A stretch of 64,000 bases of DNA from Pyrus communis (GCF_963583255.1 NC_084807.1:25426381-25490380); one strand, 5' to 3'. Shown: positions 1 to 12,845, numbered from the stretch's first letter. Made by a program: numbers and translations. Notes: generated by a model not told the origin, from the sequence alone.

Positions 1-497
<497 letters not shown>

Positions 498-762
498 TCC
501 TAGAGGCGCATGTGGAGTACCGGAGTCAGATTCTGCGAAACCTTCAATTTTTCGTTCACTGTCGTTGTAGCATACTAGCATGCATGATGCATTCATCCCT
601 ATACTTGTGGCATTTCTTTTTACTTCTTTTCTTGTGTTAGTACTGTGTTGCCGGGTCTTTGTACATGCTATATGCCCTTGTTCTGTTGTTCTCGGAGATT
701 TAAACAGAGCTCTTGTTCTTAACCCTTATGCTTCGGATGTCAAAGCGACTACAGATCGGTAC

Positions 763-820
763 ATTGGCATCAATACGAATGCTTTGCGTATATTGGCATC
801 AATACAAATGCTTTGTGACA
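763..820. repeat. 29-bp tandem duplication
   Basis: Two adjacent 29-bp units (763-791 and 792-820) both begin ATTGGCATCAATAC and differ at a few positions. It lies in the probable 3' UTR of the first gene. Confidence 0.8.
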
Positions 821-922
821 GAGGATGTCTGTTTCCTAAGTTCTTTACAAAATTACGTAGTAAAATGCCGACTTCGTCTTCATTATTTGCGTCACCCGAA
901 TTGCGAAGAGCACGTCATTTAC

Positions 923-972
923 CAGTTTTCTCTTGGGACTTTTTGTGCAGTTTTCTCTTGGGACTTTTTGTG
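923..972. repeat. 25-bp tandem duplication
   Basis: Two identical 25-bp units (923-947 and 948-972) begin CAGTTTTCTCTTGGGAC. Perfect identity suggests a recent slippage or duplication event. Confidence 0.85.
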
Positions 973-1477
973 CGTGCGGATGATCCTTGCGCCCAAGAAT
1001 TTATCTACACGTGCGGTCGGTCGGGAAATTCTTGGGTGCGGAGGTCAACCACACGCACCACCCCATCCTCTTGTATTTTGATCCTACCCACCCCCGGTCA
1101 CACCAACTTGCGTCTAGCGCGGCGTCCAGACTCAAGAATTTCTCATACATGTTGGAAAAAAATCAAAGTTGCAACCTAACACCATATCCAAATCTTATCC
1201 AAGTAGATCTCGGTTGCAACCTCACATCTTGTTTCACGTAAATGGTGGCTTATGAATCGAAGGAGACGATGCAAAAGGAATGCTAATTCGTGCAACAATG
1301 TCGAGAGGTGCCGTGACTCAAAGAGAAATTACACATCGAAACTGATCAGGTTATATCTACATGTAGTATTCTCAACAGTTTTTAAAAGTTAATCAGTCTG
1401 TGATGAGTTAGATATTGCAACAGAATCAGGGAAGTTGGTCCTTACAAGAACAGAAGAGATCAGACCGAATCATGTTT

Positions 1478-4400
1478 TCATGTGAGTTGGTCCTCCAAAG
1501 AACTGATGTGCTTCTCCCTCCTCAGAAATTGAAGGTACGGGAAAATCACGTACGTATGAGATCCATAATAACATGAAAATATTTGATACAGTCGGTTTAT
1601 GCTGGCTGCGGCAGCATGGTCACCCAAGGATAACTGAAGAGATGAGAGCTTCACAAGTTCATATCCAATGACAATGTGATTAGGGTTATAGAGCTTCTCC
1701 AGGATCTGCCAATTGCCAACGCGAACGTGAAAACGTCAATTGGAATTATGCACGAGAAAAATACACCAAGTGACTTGTGAGATATTTTTATAAAAACCAA
1801 AGAAGATCTACTTCATTTTAATTCACAAATAACTATCTATGAATACATATCCTTGCAGAATTTAGATCTAATCAACACTAATGCATAAAATTCAGGATGA
1901 TATGGCTTGTGTACGACAGGAATTTTACCTCAATTGATGCTTTGCAATGTTCCATGGCGGGTTGTAACTCTCCGACCAAACAAAATGCCTGCGCAAGATT
2001 GTCTTCCGCCTGCAAATGTCGAATTATTTTAGTTAACCGTATACAAATAAAAGTTGCACATTCAAATGATATAAACAATGGCCAAGTAGCTCCTCGGATA
2101 AAAACGTAGAGTTAAAGATCCTAATGATTTTAGTGATGATAAATTTCTAAGATACAGAAGTAAAGGGTGGTCAGAACTCACTTCTGCAATGCTCCTATTA
2201 TATGCAAAAAATGTTGATCTCAGCAGACCAAGAGAACTTAAAGCATCCAAAAGTACGGTACTAGAAACATCTTGTGAGACTATTGCATCCTGTAGTCTGT
2301 CAAGAAATGAACAGTCAATACTCCAGCATGCATAGTGAACATAGAAAATAGGCACTCTGGTAATTTGGAAAGATAAGAACCACTTTTCAGACAGTGTTAT
2401 ACCTTCTGATGCACATCCGAGCTTTATCTGCAGCTGCAGAGGAAGATTCCAGATCACGATAAGAACCACATTTTAAACAAAAGCCCGGATTAATGTCGAA
2501 AACATTATTGGGTTGCACATGAGGAGCCAGTTTATTGATCTCATCAGTATTGAACTCTTCAACCTGTACGATCATAAATGAAAATCAATAAAAAAAATTC
2601 AGTTAAGGACCACATGAAAAGAACCGAAAGTGACTTGGGAGATCATACATTCCTGAGATATATAGTTATTTACAATACCTGAAGATGAGGCTCCACACTA
2701 CTAGTGCTGATGATACTGGGCAAATACTTAAGTTTCTCTCTTTCAATGTTAACAACGCCGGTATCCAAGACTATGCCGGAACAATTTGGTTTGACACAGT
2801 GAAAACCATTTAGGGCCAGGTCGGAAAAGTTCACATTTAAACAACCCCTGCACTGACATCGAAATGAGTACTCATCTTCCAGAAACTTGACACGGTCCTT
2901 ACAGTCCCACTGCCCAACCTGTATAAACAAAACTTAGTTTATAGTAAGAACAGAAATTTGTAGTGTTTCACCATGTAGAAAGGGCCCTTCGGAAGGGCTA
3001 CCTGCATTGATACACAATTACATATACAGCTCCTTCATTGACAAGATTCAACATCACCATAGCATTTCATGGAAGAACATCATAATCTTATTCCATATTA
3101 GAAAAACTGAACAATATAATGGTAACTGGGCATACCTGTGGACCATATGAAAATTCCAAAGGAACCCCCGATGCGACAAATTCTGTTGTTCGTATAAAGA
3201 GAGTGCGTAAAAGGAAATACGCATGGATGTTTGGCTGACAAGAATGGTTGAACAGACTTCCGGATAAATAGATTGCTTGACCTACTTTGACCTATATAAG
3301 TAGCAAAAATAATGTTGCAGATAGATCAGAGGGCATAGTATTTATGAATTGAGGTTCGATGTACATAAACAGATCAACTGATCAACACAAGCATCTTTTA
3401 CATAAATTATCACAAGTGTCACAAATGAAAATAGCCACTTCATAAAGATCGTTCAACGCAAGAGCAGTGAACAAGGATGGCAAGGATGGTCAGGAAAAGA
3501 GGAGAAACAAACAAGAACAAATAAAAACAAAAGCATACCATAAATGCGAACCTGTTCCATATTACTAGTTAGACCTTCTCCCCAAGGTGTAAGCTTTCCA
3601 AATTGATCTTCTAACCCATGATAATCAATGGATTTCATACGAACAATTGTCATAGAGTTCACCCTAATTTGGGATATAAGTATGACAATCTGCAACAACA
3701 GGGGAATGGAACCTCATATAACAGATGACAATCAAGATGTGACATATAAAATCCTTTTGAAATATAGGTCATCTAAGTATTTACAGATGTCAAAAAAAAA
3801 GTTCAATATTTATTACAATCTCTGAAATGATAACATAATTTGGTGATGATACCAATGAACAAATTTAGGATCTGCACGTGCACCTTGCATTTATGAGAGC
3901 ATTGGGTTTGTACGTGTGTGTGTGTGTGTGTAAGTGAGTGAGAGAAAGACTGAGAGATAGAGAGGCGACCTGTGAAATAGAGAGCCCATTTATTGGTAAT
4001 TCAAAACCATCGGAATGCTGAAGACAGTATAATAATACAGCAGAATATATATGTAATTCCAACTTCGTTTCTGGAGGCATTTTCGAATAATGATGAGAAA
4101 GATCCTGCAAGAAAAAATAGAGGTCATTAGCTACAAGTAAAATCTATTCATGAGATAGTGATATGATAAATTGAAATGAAAGTTAGTCCTGTGGACAATA
4201 TAATAAGTATATGTACCGAAATTTCACTAAGATGAAAAGTATCAGTGGAACCTCTTCTTTTGATCACAGACTTTACTAGCACTCGGCCAGCCAAAACTAT
4301 CTCTGATGGCAATACTGCTGGCCAGTGTACACCTTTACATTCATGTTTATGTTCAGGAATGTGCTCAGTATCTGTTTCAGATTCAACATTTAAAGTGGTA

Positions 4401-6599
4401 TCTGCAATGTACTTTTTAAGATCGGCTGACAGATTTTCAAGAATGTTTTGATTGCTTGGGCAATCCCAGCACATTTTTCCTCCTGCTTGTATACGGCATT
4501 TCTGGGAGCAATACAATGGTGTTGAACATGATGTACATGGGACTTTATCCGCGGGTAGCTCATTCAAGCAGTAGTGGCAGTGAGTTTCCCGACAAGGCTT
4601 TAATATTATCTGCAAAACACCAGGCCAAAATTTCATCCATCAGTATTGCACAGAAATGCACCAATCCCTCCCTTTTGGAAGGGAAAAGAAGACAAGGCAG
4701 TGGACCACACCACAAATATAGCATCAGGATTCAAGAAAAGCTGAATAAAAAGGAAATCTACTTGGACTGAAACACTAAAATCTAAAATTAAGGGAAATTA
4801 ACAAGATTAAAAAGTAAATAATAGCAAATATGGAAGAGATGTCAGTTCATACCATTGCAAAAGGGTCTTCTGTATGTACCAAGGAGGCTTGAGGAAGGTC
4901 ACTGGTTGAAGTCATACCCCTTCCTTTCTCTGGTGTGGTGACACATTGTAATTCCATTTGGCGCAGTTCATCTGGTGGATTACAACGTACTTTAATTAGG
5001 TCATTAGTACTTGCATCCCAAGATGAGTTACGACTAGCTTTATTAGAAAGAAAATAACTGTTGCGAAGTTTAACCAGTAAAACAAGCTGCACAGTCACAG
5101 GTATCTTAGAAAAACTGGAAACCATGTAAAGATTGCATTAAGAGTTTTAATAACAAAAGTACACTAGAAATGAGACCATTGGCCACTGCCACATCCTAAC
5201 GTAAGTGTGAAAAATCCTTCAGCTTAAGTGAATATAACGTAAGACACACAAATATTATGAAATAACGAATACTCCAAGCGAGTTATATCATTTCAAGCTG
5301 TTAGGCGTCAACATGGATTCATATTTGTAGCTTTTGTATGTCTCCAAATTGTTATTTATTCATCTGTTGTTTTAATCACAGGGTTTAGAAAAACGTATTG
5401 GGGCCAATCTCTAAAATTATCTTGAGAAACCATGGAATGATTATTCATCAAAAGTGAGCAGTGACTGTCAGTCCAGAGGTCAAAAGATTTGAATATAGTC
5501 ACATACTTTAATACTTAACAGTGTTAATATCTTACCGAAAATACTTGAGTTATTCTCGTTATCTTGTTCTGATGGATTCATACTTGTATGCTGATCCGAA
5601 ATTATCTTCATCTCACTTTCTATCTGTCTCTTTCCACTCATTGACAACTCCAGAACCTTAGCAACATCCAAGTCACGGATTGCATCCTCATAATTTCCGA
5701 TAGAAGCATTTGCCTTGCCCCTTCTATACCATGCCTGCAGCACATACAAAAAATGTAAATTTGGAAAAACTAGCGCAACTCCTTTTGTTACCCTTGTTCT
5801 ATAGTCACAAAGGAGTCAAACTCAAATCCACGCTACAAAACACGAAATAGCGCAACACAATAAAAGCATTTCACCTTTGCATAGTTTGAAGAAGTTTGAA
5901 GTGCCCGATTGCAGTCTCGTACACACTCCCTCAGAAGACCCAGTTTCTAAAAGAAAACATATAGCAGTAAGCAATGAAATCTGTCGAAAAAGCTTTGAAC
6001 TTTTAAGTTTGGTGCATACACAATTACCCACATATCTAAAGAATGAGACTTACCTGCAACACAGAAGCCCGATTTGTATACAAAGTAGCAACCAGATTTC
6101 TGTCTTCATCTACATCCATAGGAGCAACTCTCAATGCCTGTGTGCCCCATGCCAACGAAAAATATATACAAACATAATATAGAATTAGCAATGCCTACTG
6201 TTTAGAGAAGTAATCTCAAATACAGAAGTACCTGGGTATAGCAATCCAAAGCTTCAGCATAATCACTTCTCAAAAAGCACTTATTGCCCTTTTGCTTCGC
6301 CTCCAAAGCAGCTTCTATGTTCTTTCCACAGAGAGCTACTTCAGGGTCCGCTAAGTCCCTCACCATCTGATAAAATCCCACAAATTCCAATCAATTTCTT
6401 ATCTGATTTCTTCTGTTCCTGTTTCCTTTTCGAAGCTCGCAAATTTCAGTGTATAAAGATATCGACTTACTTGGTGAAAGGGCTCGAAGTGGAGGAGAAA
6501 ATCGGCGAGAGAAGAGCAGGTTCGAGGAAGATCGTCGGCGGTGCTGGCGGCGATCGATCGCTTTAGGGTTTCTGGAACCAGAGACTTCAGCTTCTCCAT
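1478..6599 (-). CDS. SET and MYND domain protein with N-terminal TPRs (SMYD4-like)
   Basis: A complete 15-exon model, every junction GT-AG and in phase, gives 816 aa. Exons are 6599-6471, 6366-6232, 6137-6054, 5946-5875, 5734-5536, 5037-4853, 4609-4217, 4104-3970, 3689-3552, 3291-3136, 2918-2679, 2563-2403, 2296-2182, 2009-1929 and 1705-1478. Residues ~60-175 form three TPR-like helical pairs (NKCFLRSDYAEALDCYTQ; ATLYTNRASVLQKLG; AWYRRGKANASIGNYEDA). A MYND zinc finger follows at ~279-320 (CHYC, CTSC, YCSQKC). The SET core shows NHSCQPN at ~505-511 and EFSYGP at ~536-541, with a post-SET cysteine cluster (CQCRGC). The C-terminus is helical (ILEKLY...HIVIGYELVKLS). Family knowledge: SMYD proteins are lysine methyltransferases, and the plant SMYD4-like members carry TPRs. 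Substrate unknown. All key motifs are intact. The sixth-exon acceptor (AG before 5037) was chosen by phase and its pyrimidine tract. Confidence 0.9.
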
Positions 6600-6788
6600 G
6601 AGAGCGGGTTTTTGAGCTTTGGAACTTCGCCCAACGGCTATTTGCTACCCGCCGAACGGCCACGCCGCTTTTGCTCCGCTTTTCACACACGTGTGAAGCC
6701 AGTTTCTTTCTTTTTTTTTGGAAATCACACGTGATGTGAAGAAACCACGAAGGCCGTTGGCTACTCAAATGAGAAGTAGGAGTTTGTA
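6600..6788 (-). promoter_or_regulatory. Promoter/5' UTR of the SET/MYND gene
   Basis: About 190 bp separate the start codon at 6599 from a hAT insertion at 6797. It is less AT-rich than the surroundings and contains two ACACGTGT/CACGTG-like cores near 6688 and 6727. These are G-box-like; function is inference only. Confidence 0.35.
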
Positions 6789-6796
6789 CTTAAAAT

Positions 6797-7495
6797 TAGG
6801 GGTGGTTCGGTATGGGATACCATACCGAAACTAGTATCCCGAATTCCAAACTAAAATTTTTTGGGATGAGAATTTGAAGACCAATCCCAAACCAAATTTT
6901 CGGGAATCCTAAATTTCGGGAGTCCTGAAATATTTTCGGGATTTTGGGACAAATCGGGAATCCCAAATTGAAATATGAAATTATGAATTGTTCTTCAAAT
7001 ATATAATTCAAGAACACATTCATGAACTAGGAATTTCATTTCATTCACACTACCATTTAATTGAACACTGGCATGCTTGACTGTTTTTATCATAGTCAAA
7101 ATTCAAATTAATTAAACCCTTTTTGCAATATGTTGAGAGACAAAAGAATCAAGCCTTCTAAAATCATCAGCCATGACAGCAGCAATAATAAAATCCACAT
7201 AAATATCAAACAAAACATGAAAAATATGCAAGGTGTAGGGCATTCCAGGTTGCAGAGCATGAATTAGAAACTACTAGCATCAATTATAAAAGAATAATAT
7301 ATATATATAATAATTAATATTATATATTTTCGGTTCGGTATGGGATTCCCGAAATATCGAGAAGCCAATCCCGAATCCCATACCGAAATTTTGGGATCGG
7401 TTCGGGATAGCATCCCGAAAATTTCGGGAATTTCGGTTTGGGATCGGGATTTTTTCGGTTCGGTTCGGGATTTTTGGGAATTTTTTCCACCCCTA
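6797..7495. mobile_element. Non-autonomous hAT element, 699 bp
   Basis: The terminal inverted repeats are TAGGGGTGG at 6797 and CCACCCCTA ending at 7495. They are flanked by a perfect 8-bp target duplication CTTAAAAT (6789-6796 and 7496-7503), the hallmark of hAT elements. The subterminal regions are dense in TTCGG/CCGAA motifs on both sides. No transposase reading frame remains, so it is mobilised in trans or dead. It sits just upstream of the SET/MYND gene and may have cut its promoter from upstream sequence. Confidence 0.9.
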
Positions 7496-7712
7496 CTTAA
7501 AATCGTTCGTTTGTCGACATATAGAATTTTGTGTTTATGATTTAAGTTATTTATATTATAAATCAGTCTATAAGAGCGTCTTTACAAAAAATCAACTAAA
7601 ATTAAGGCCTCGTCCAATTATATAAAAACAGGTGAACGAAAATAGTAAAAGCATTACGAATAGTATGTATTTACTATAATAGGTTGATTAAACAACATTA
7701 GTTTTAAAGGAA

Positions 7713-8025
7713 AACTAATGAAAATGACTTGAAAATTTTGAGATTTAATGATAAGGATAAAATAAAAGGAAAACTAATGAAAATAGCTTGAAAACTTTGA
7801 GTTTTAATGATAAGGACAAAATAAAAGGTAAAGTGAATAGTACTAAAATTGACTTTTTAGAGTAAAAATGTGATTTTTCATTAAAGTGAACAGTACCGTG
7901 AGCTTTTCGTTTTAACTCTCTAAAATAAAAGGTAAAGTAAATAGTACCATGATTGACTTTTTAATGTAAAAATGTGATTTTTCGTTAAAATGAACAATAC
8001 GAGAGCTTTTCGTTAAAGTTCTCTA
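7713..8025. repeat. Two adjacent MITE-like repeats (family shared with 12690 and 19770)
   Basis: A ~200-bp unit (7713-7912) and a partial second one (7920-8025) share the core GATAAGGACAAAATAAA, then GAATAGTAC, and end in GAGCTTTTCGTT. The unit ends are loosely inverted (AACTAATGAAAA against TTTTCGTTAAAGTT). Related copies lie at 12690-12845 and 19770-19912. It is non-coding; class unassigned. Confidence 0.6.
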
Positions 8026-8193
8026 GTTTTAATTCATTTTTTTGCAGAGATGATATTTATAAGGTGATTCATTATATGAACAGTTATGATCATAAACACA
8101 AAGCTCTGTATTAGAACACGAAGAATTTTAAGTAGAAGATTCTACTCATAGTAGCCAAGCATTGTTACTTGCTACTGTGTTCCCTGAAATTAG

Positions 8194-8241
8194 GAGGGAG
8201 GGGGGAGGAGGGGGGGGGGGGGGGGGGGGTGGTGTGGAGGG
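8194..8241. repeat. G-rich tract with a run of about 20 G
   Basis: Several G-runs separated by A or T lead into an uninterrupted run of about 20 G near 8210-8229, followed by TGGTGTGGAGGGG. The plus strand could form G-quadruplexes. It lies about 300 bp from the 3' end of the SDIRIP1-like gene. The exact run length is prone to assembly error. Confidence 0.7.
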
Positions 8242-8536
8242 GCGTCAAGGTCCAGTTGTATCAAAGAGAAGTGCAGCAACCCGAAATACCAAATCAAATT
8301 TCGAATCGCATTTTAACCATGTTTTGCACAACAAATCAATGTTTTGCACTACTTGATTCAACATGTTTTTATGGTACAACAACATATGTAATTCCGTAAT
8401 GCTTCATTTGATTACACTCCCCTTAAAATCCCTCGTCCAAACACAAAGCTGAGAAACAAAATCCACAAAATTTATACGAAAATCATAACATTCTCTTGTT
8501 GTAACAAAATCCATATTACAAACACAATGCTTTCCA

Positions 8537-9634
8537 CTAAGCCCAAACTCTTTTTCTGGGCACAAGATCTGATGTTTTTATGTCATCTATTCTGGCAGCC
8601 ACGATGAAATCATTCATGCTCAATCCTCCTGCAATCAAAGTTACCTGTTAGCCCAATCAAAACTTTCTAAAGTTAAGCGTGTGTGGACGTAGCCTCATTG
8701 GACGTCACCTGTGTTAATTTAGAATATCGCTTGTATTAAAAAAAGTAGAGACGTTGTAACAAGATGTTTTACCAATGGAAGATGTCCATAGCTCTGCTCT
8801 AACTTGGTTTGGTTGCTCCAAGTGAAGGTTTGGGAAATGCCCTGCAGAATCTACAACCTTATAAATCCTGTTGATGAGTTCAACCCCACATTGATAATCT
8901 CTCAACTTCCACAGGCACTGCAATTTCAGCCCACCTTCTCCAACTATCAATCTCCACCCAACAACCTACAGAAAACAAAAGGCACATTTCAACTTTACAA
9001 ACACAACCGAAGCAGGGCGGGCGTAGATATATTGGTCGGAGCGGATATGCCATGTTCACCCAAAGTCCGAATCCCCCTCGCGCCCGCAGTTTGTATTGTA
9101 TTAAAAAACAGACAACCCACAAAGTCCTGAACTTTGAACAGAACCCAAAACGGTCCCCTCCCTCAAGTGAAGTTGATATTTTTCGTTTATGATAAAAGAA
9201 AAAAAGACAGAGACTGAAAGGGTAATTTCATCGAACACCATATGGGCATCTCATACAAAATGGGGATGTAAGTGAAGAATCGAATTGACCTTTCTGAGGA
9301 GCTCCTTGGCATCGTCCTCCGCCATAGGAGGCTGGAGGGGAGAGACGGGGCTGCAGTCTAACTGGGACAGAGAGAGAGCAGACAAATTGGGGATGAGGAT
9401 TTTGTGGTCGGTGTTGCCGTTGCCCAGCACCTTCTCACCAAACCCACTCGCTATCTCAGCCGGAAAGGGGTCTCTGGCACCGAAATCCCCCAGCATGTCA
9501 TTGCCCAGAGCCTGAGTTCGCAGGCCGAGTCGAACCCGAGTTGGAACGGTGGTTAAGTTGGGTAGGTAGTGGTGGCGGCGGTGAGTTGGAAGGGAGAGAT
9601 GGGGTAAGGAAAGGATGATGGTGGCCATGGCCAT
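8537..9634 (-). CDS. SDIRIP1: SDIRIP1-like plastid protein with pterin-4a-carbinolamine dehydratase (DCoH/PCD) fold
   Basis: Three exons, 9634-9290, 8965-8773 and 8628-8537, join in phase to 209 aa ending TAG. The N-terminal ~45 residues are Ser/Thr/Arg-rich with few acids, as in plastid transit peptides. A conserved block follows (LGDFGARDPFPAEIASGFG, then KILIPN...LSLSQL). The DCoH-like part has GWRLIVGEGGLKLQCLWKL, GVELINRIYKV and HFPNLHLEQPNQVRAELWTS, and the tail is VPRKRVWA. This closely resembles what I know of Arabidopsis At5g51110, annotated as pterin dehydratase-like and described as SDIRIP1, a partner of the E3 ligase SDIR1 in ABA and salt signalling. The catalytic His triad of true PCDs is not obvious, so a regulatory role is as likely as catalysis. 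ATG 9634 was chosen; an in-frame ATG at 9628 is the alternative. Confidence 0.88.
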
Positions 9635-9758
9635 GGGGGATGTGCAGGCAGAGTGCTGCTTTGAGGGTCGTTTGGATTGGTGTTTGCTTATCTTGGATTC
9701 CAGGTAAAGGTCGGTTCTCAGTGGCTGGATAAAACCCACGTCATTAACTAATGGTATT

Positions 9759-9790
9759 ATGTTTTTTTTTTTTTTTTTTTTTTTTTTTTT
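9759..9790. repeat. Poly(T) run
   Basis: About 31 consecutive T (poly(A) on the minus strand) lie ~125 bp upstream of the SDIRIP1-like start. It could be a retroposon tail or a simple repeat; no attached retroposon body was recognised. Confidence 0.6.
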
Positions 9791-9820
9791 CAATTTTAAG
9801 AAATCATGTTTTTGCTATAA

Positions 9821-10858
9821 GGGTGCATTTACTAATCCGTAATCAAAATGAAGGAAATTGAATTGAGGATGAATTGAAATGAGGTAGAATTAGAATCAGA
9901 TTCTTATGAAAGCTGTTTATTAAAACTTTATGGAATCAGAATATGAATGATATAAACTGTTTACTAATTCATATGAATCGGAATGAATATTAATGTGATT
10001 ACTAAAATATCCTTGTGTCAGGTAATATATATAAATTTTTTTGGATTGAAACACTCCAAAACAGGGCCAGCCAGAACAAAAGGGCCATCAGTTTCTCTCT
10101 GGGCCGATACCAGCCCTCGTTCTGCCGCCGCCGCCACCACACACAAACTCTTTCTATCGATACCAACCCTCTGTTTCGTCTGCATCTCACCAGCTCTTCC
10201 ACCGAAGCACCTCATCCGCCAATACCAACTCGCATTGTACTTCCTAATTCACCCTGCAATCATGACGCCCAATCCCTATTCCACCATATTTGACCTTTGT
10301 CTTCACCAAATCATACACAAAATACAAGATAGAATTGTTACCAGATCTTATTGTCATATATAAGGTGGGCTGTGCTGGGAAAGTGCTATAATGGGTTGCC
10401 GGTGTGTGGATCAAGATGGGTCAGTGGTGGATGACTATGGACAAACAGAAAGCAAAAACCCACTGTGGTGGCTAACGGACGAGATTGAATGGTCGACTCG
10501 GCGGATGAGTCGAATCAATTTTGGTGTTCTTGCTGGTATGTGTAAGTTCGGTGTCGTGGTGGTGGTCAAGGTGTAAGAAGTCGGCGGAGGAGAAACGAAG
10601 GAGAGGGTGCGCTACTGGTGAAAGGTACAAGGGTATTGTGGGTAGAAATGTTTGATTACAGAAGAAAGCTTCCTCTGGGAATTCAATTACCACCTCCATG
10701 TAGGTAATAGAATTCCGGGAGATTAAGGAATTCGATTCCGGATTTTAAATGGGTCCCATTTACTTTTTCATTCCTTACATGTTAGTAAACGTCGCAATAC
10801 TTCGGGAGGAATACGATTCTGTTTCTTTCCATTTCATTCCTGTTTGGTAAACATGCCC
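9821..10858. mobile_element. Non-autonomous PIF/Harbinger-like element, 1,038 bp
   Basis: The left end GGGTGCATTTACTAA and the right end, read inward on the minus strand, GGGCATGTTTACCAA form imperfect terminal inverted repeats. They are flanked by TAA target duplications (9818-9820 and 10859-10861), as expected of PIF/Harbinger. Subterminal regions carry repeated GGAATGAAA/GATTCC-type motifs. The interior (~10060-10700) is GC-richer than the ends and has short open frames on both strands but no recognisable DDE transposase or Myb-like protein. It may hold captured host sequence. Confidence 0.8.
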
Positions 10859-11395
10859 TAAGTGATTTTGGGTATATGTATTCGAACATAGAAAATCGGG
10901 TACAAAACATATATGCTTAAGGCTTATTTTTAGTTACGTCTCTTAGAAATCGATTTTAAACTCATTTGATTCATGTAACTCAAAATTCGTTCTATATTGC
11001 CTTAAATCTGTTAATTTCTTATGTGAGTTTGATTTGTGTGTGCCAAGTTAAACAAATTTCATTTTTGTTTTTTTTTTTTTTTTTTATCGCTTCAATTTCT
11101 TTTAAATTTAATATTATCAAATTATTGAATGTTAATGTACAATGTTATTTATAATCAAATGTATTTCATATATGATATAGCCTTATTGGGTGTTGGGTCT
11201 CACATATGTTCTGAGAGTCGACCTATAATTTTCAAGGAGAAGAGAGAGTCTACAAGTCAAAGTGGAACGAATTTTGAGTTTCAATGAAAAAAAATGGTGA
11301 CTTTTGAGTTGCATAAACAATGTGAGATAAAAATAGAGTTCCAAGAGGCGTAACTAAAAATAAATTTTTTTTTAATTACTTGAATTACAAACTTC

Positions 11396-11565
11396 CAGTT
11401 AAGAAAATGTTCATTGATATTGAACTATTGTGCAATTATCTCACTTATGATGAGATTTTAGTATTGTTCCTCCTCAGAATCGTGGTAGTGATTATTTTAT
11501 CAATTTCTTTTATGTTTTGATTCAATTTTTTACAGGGTTAATTAGTTTGAAAGTGTCTACCAAAT
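11396..11565. repeat. Paralogous empty site of the hAT insertion at 23819
   Basis: The stretch beginning GTTAAGAAAATGTTCA matches the flanks of the hAT at 23819-24456. Here the target GATTTTAG occurs once at 11454-11461 with no element inside. This directly supports the insertion boundaries and the 8-bp duplication at the other locus. Confidence 0.85.
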
Positions 11566-12039
11566 CAAACTGCAAAATTAAAATAGAGAAAGACTTGAGA
11601 TGCCAAAATCTTCACTAAATTTGTGCACCAAATGATGCGCATGTATATTTTACACCACATAAAATTTTATGGGATATTTTGATATAGGTGTTTCGTTTTT
11701 TTAATTTTTTTAGACTAAACATATACTCCTTTTAAAAATTTGATCAAATATTTTCCTAAAATTTTGGTTATTAATTTTAGTTTTTCACATAAGTTCAACT
11801 TTGTTTAGAATTTTAGTTTTTCACGACTTTTGCTCATTTTCATTTTTTTTTCTTTACCTATTATCCCTATATTTATGCATTTATTATCCATCTCTATGCT
11901 TTTTTTTTAATTGTTTGTTATAATTTTTATTTTTTGTGTGAATGTAGTAGAACACTTAGAGAAAATTTGTCAGATTTGATTATTTGAAAAGACCGAGCAC
12001 ATAATAAAGATTTGTTTGATTATACAGCTACGACTAGTT

Positions 12040-12385
12040 ACCTATAATATGGATACATTTAGTTTTATAGTGGATTTGATTTTTTGTATTTCTCAATACA
12101 TTTGGAATGTAAATGTACCAAAAAGGTTATATGATAAAGACATTTGGTTTTGTAATGGATTTCAGATTTTTTGTTCATTTGGTCTTTTAGTACATTTGAA
12201 ATCTAAACTTACCAAAATGGTTGCTTGACAATGGGCACATTTGGTTTTATGGTACATTTGGTTTGTCGGTACATTTGAAATCTAAACGTACCAAAAAGGT
12301 TACATAACAATGGGTGCATTTGAATTTTTGGTACATTTGGTTTCTCGGTACACTTGAAAACTAAACGTACCAAAAGTTGATACTT
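12040..12385. repeat. Divergent tandem repeat with GTACATTTGG/GTACC motifs
   Basis: About four diverged units of ~80-100 bp each contain a CATTTGGTTTT block, a GTACATTTG(G/A)A block and an AAACGTACCAAAA block. No open reading frame is maintained. Related but distinct GGTACAC-type arrays occur at 32430-32830 and 56925-57540. Confidence 0.6.
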
Positions 12386-12689
12386 TTGTTCTCAAATGTA
12401 CCATAAGTTTTAAGTATATTATATATATATATATTATATATATATTTATACGTGAAAAAATGCGTATTGAAAACTTTTTATTGAGACATTTTTAATAGAA
12501 AGAGAACTTTTTTTTTTTTTTTTTAAATATTGATAATAAGGAAATGAGGAATTAGTTAATTTTTTTTTTATTTTATTAAAAAAATGTCATTTAATACGTA
12601 GAAGGGGATTGACGAAATTAAATTCCTATATTATAGGCAATTAGTTGCTAAGCTATCTTATGCCTCTAAATAAATGCATCTATTTTAAA

Positions 12690-12845
12690 TGAAAAATAAT
12701 GAAAAAAGCTTGAAAACTTTGAGTTTTAACGATAAGGACAAAATAAAGGGTAAAGTGAATAGTATCATGATTGATTTTTTTAGTGTAAAAATGTGGTTTT
12801 TCGTTAAAGTGAACAGTATCTGGAGCTTTTCGTTAAAGTTCCCTT
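12690..12845. repeat. MITE-like repeat copy
   Basis: Same family as 7713-8025, with the core GATAAGGACAAAATAAA, GAATAGTAT and an end GAGCTTTTCGTTAAAGTTCC. It is non-coding. Confidence 0.6.

Larger units (their letters stand above)
498..1477. other. Convergent intergenic region and 3' UTRs
   Basis: This interval lies between two convergent genes and should hold both 3' UTRs. No convincing coding region was found; the open frames overlap each other on the same strand and show no family signature. Two small tandem duplications occur in it: a 29-bp unit at 763-791/792-820 and a 25-bp unit at 923-947/948-972. Confidence 0.5.

Noticed and set aside
580..1241. Overlapping plus-strand frames downstream of the first gene
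   Set aside because: Three frames overlap, none shows a domain or codon signature, and the region contains recent tandem duplications; more likely 3' UTR.
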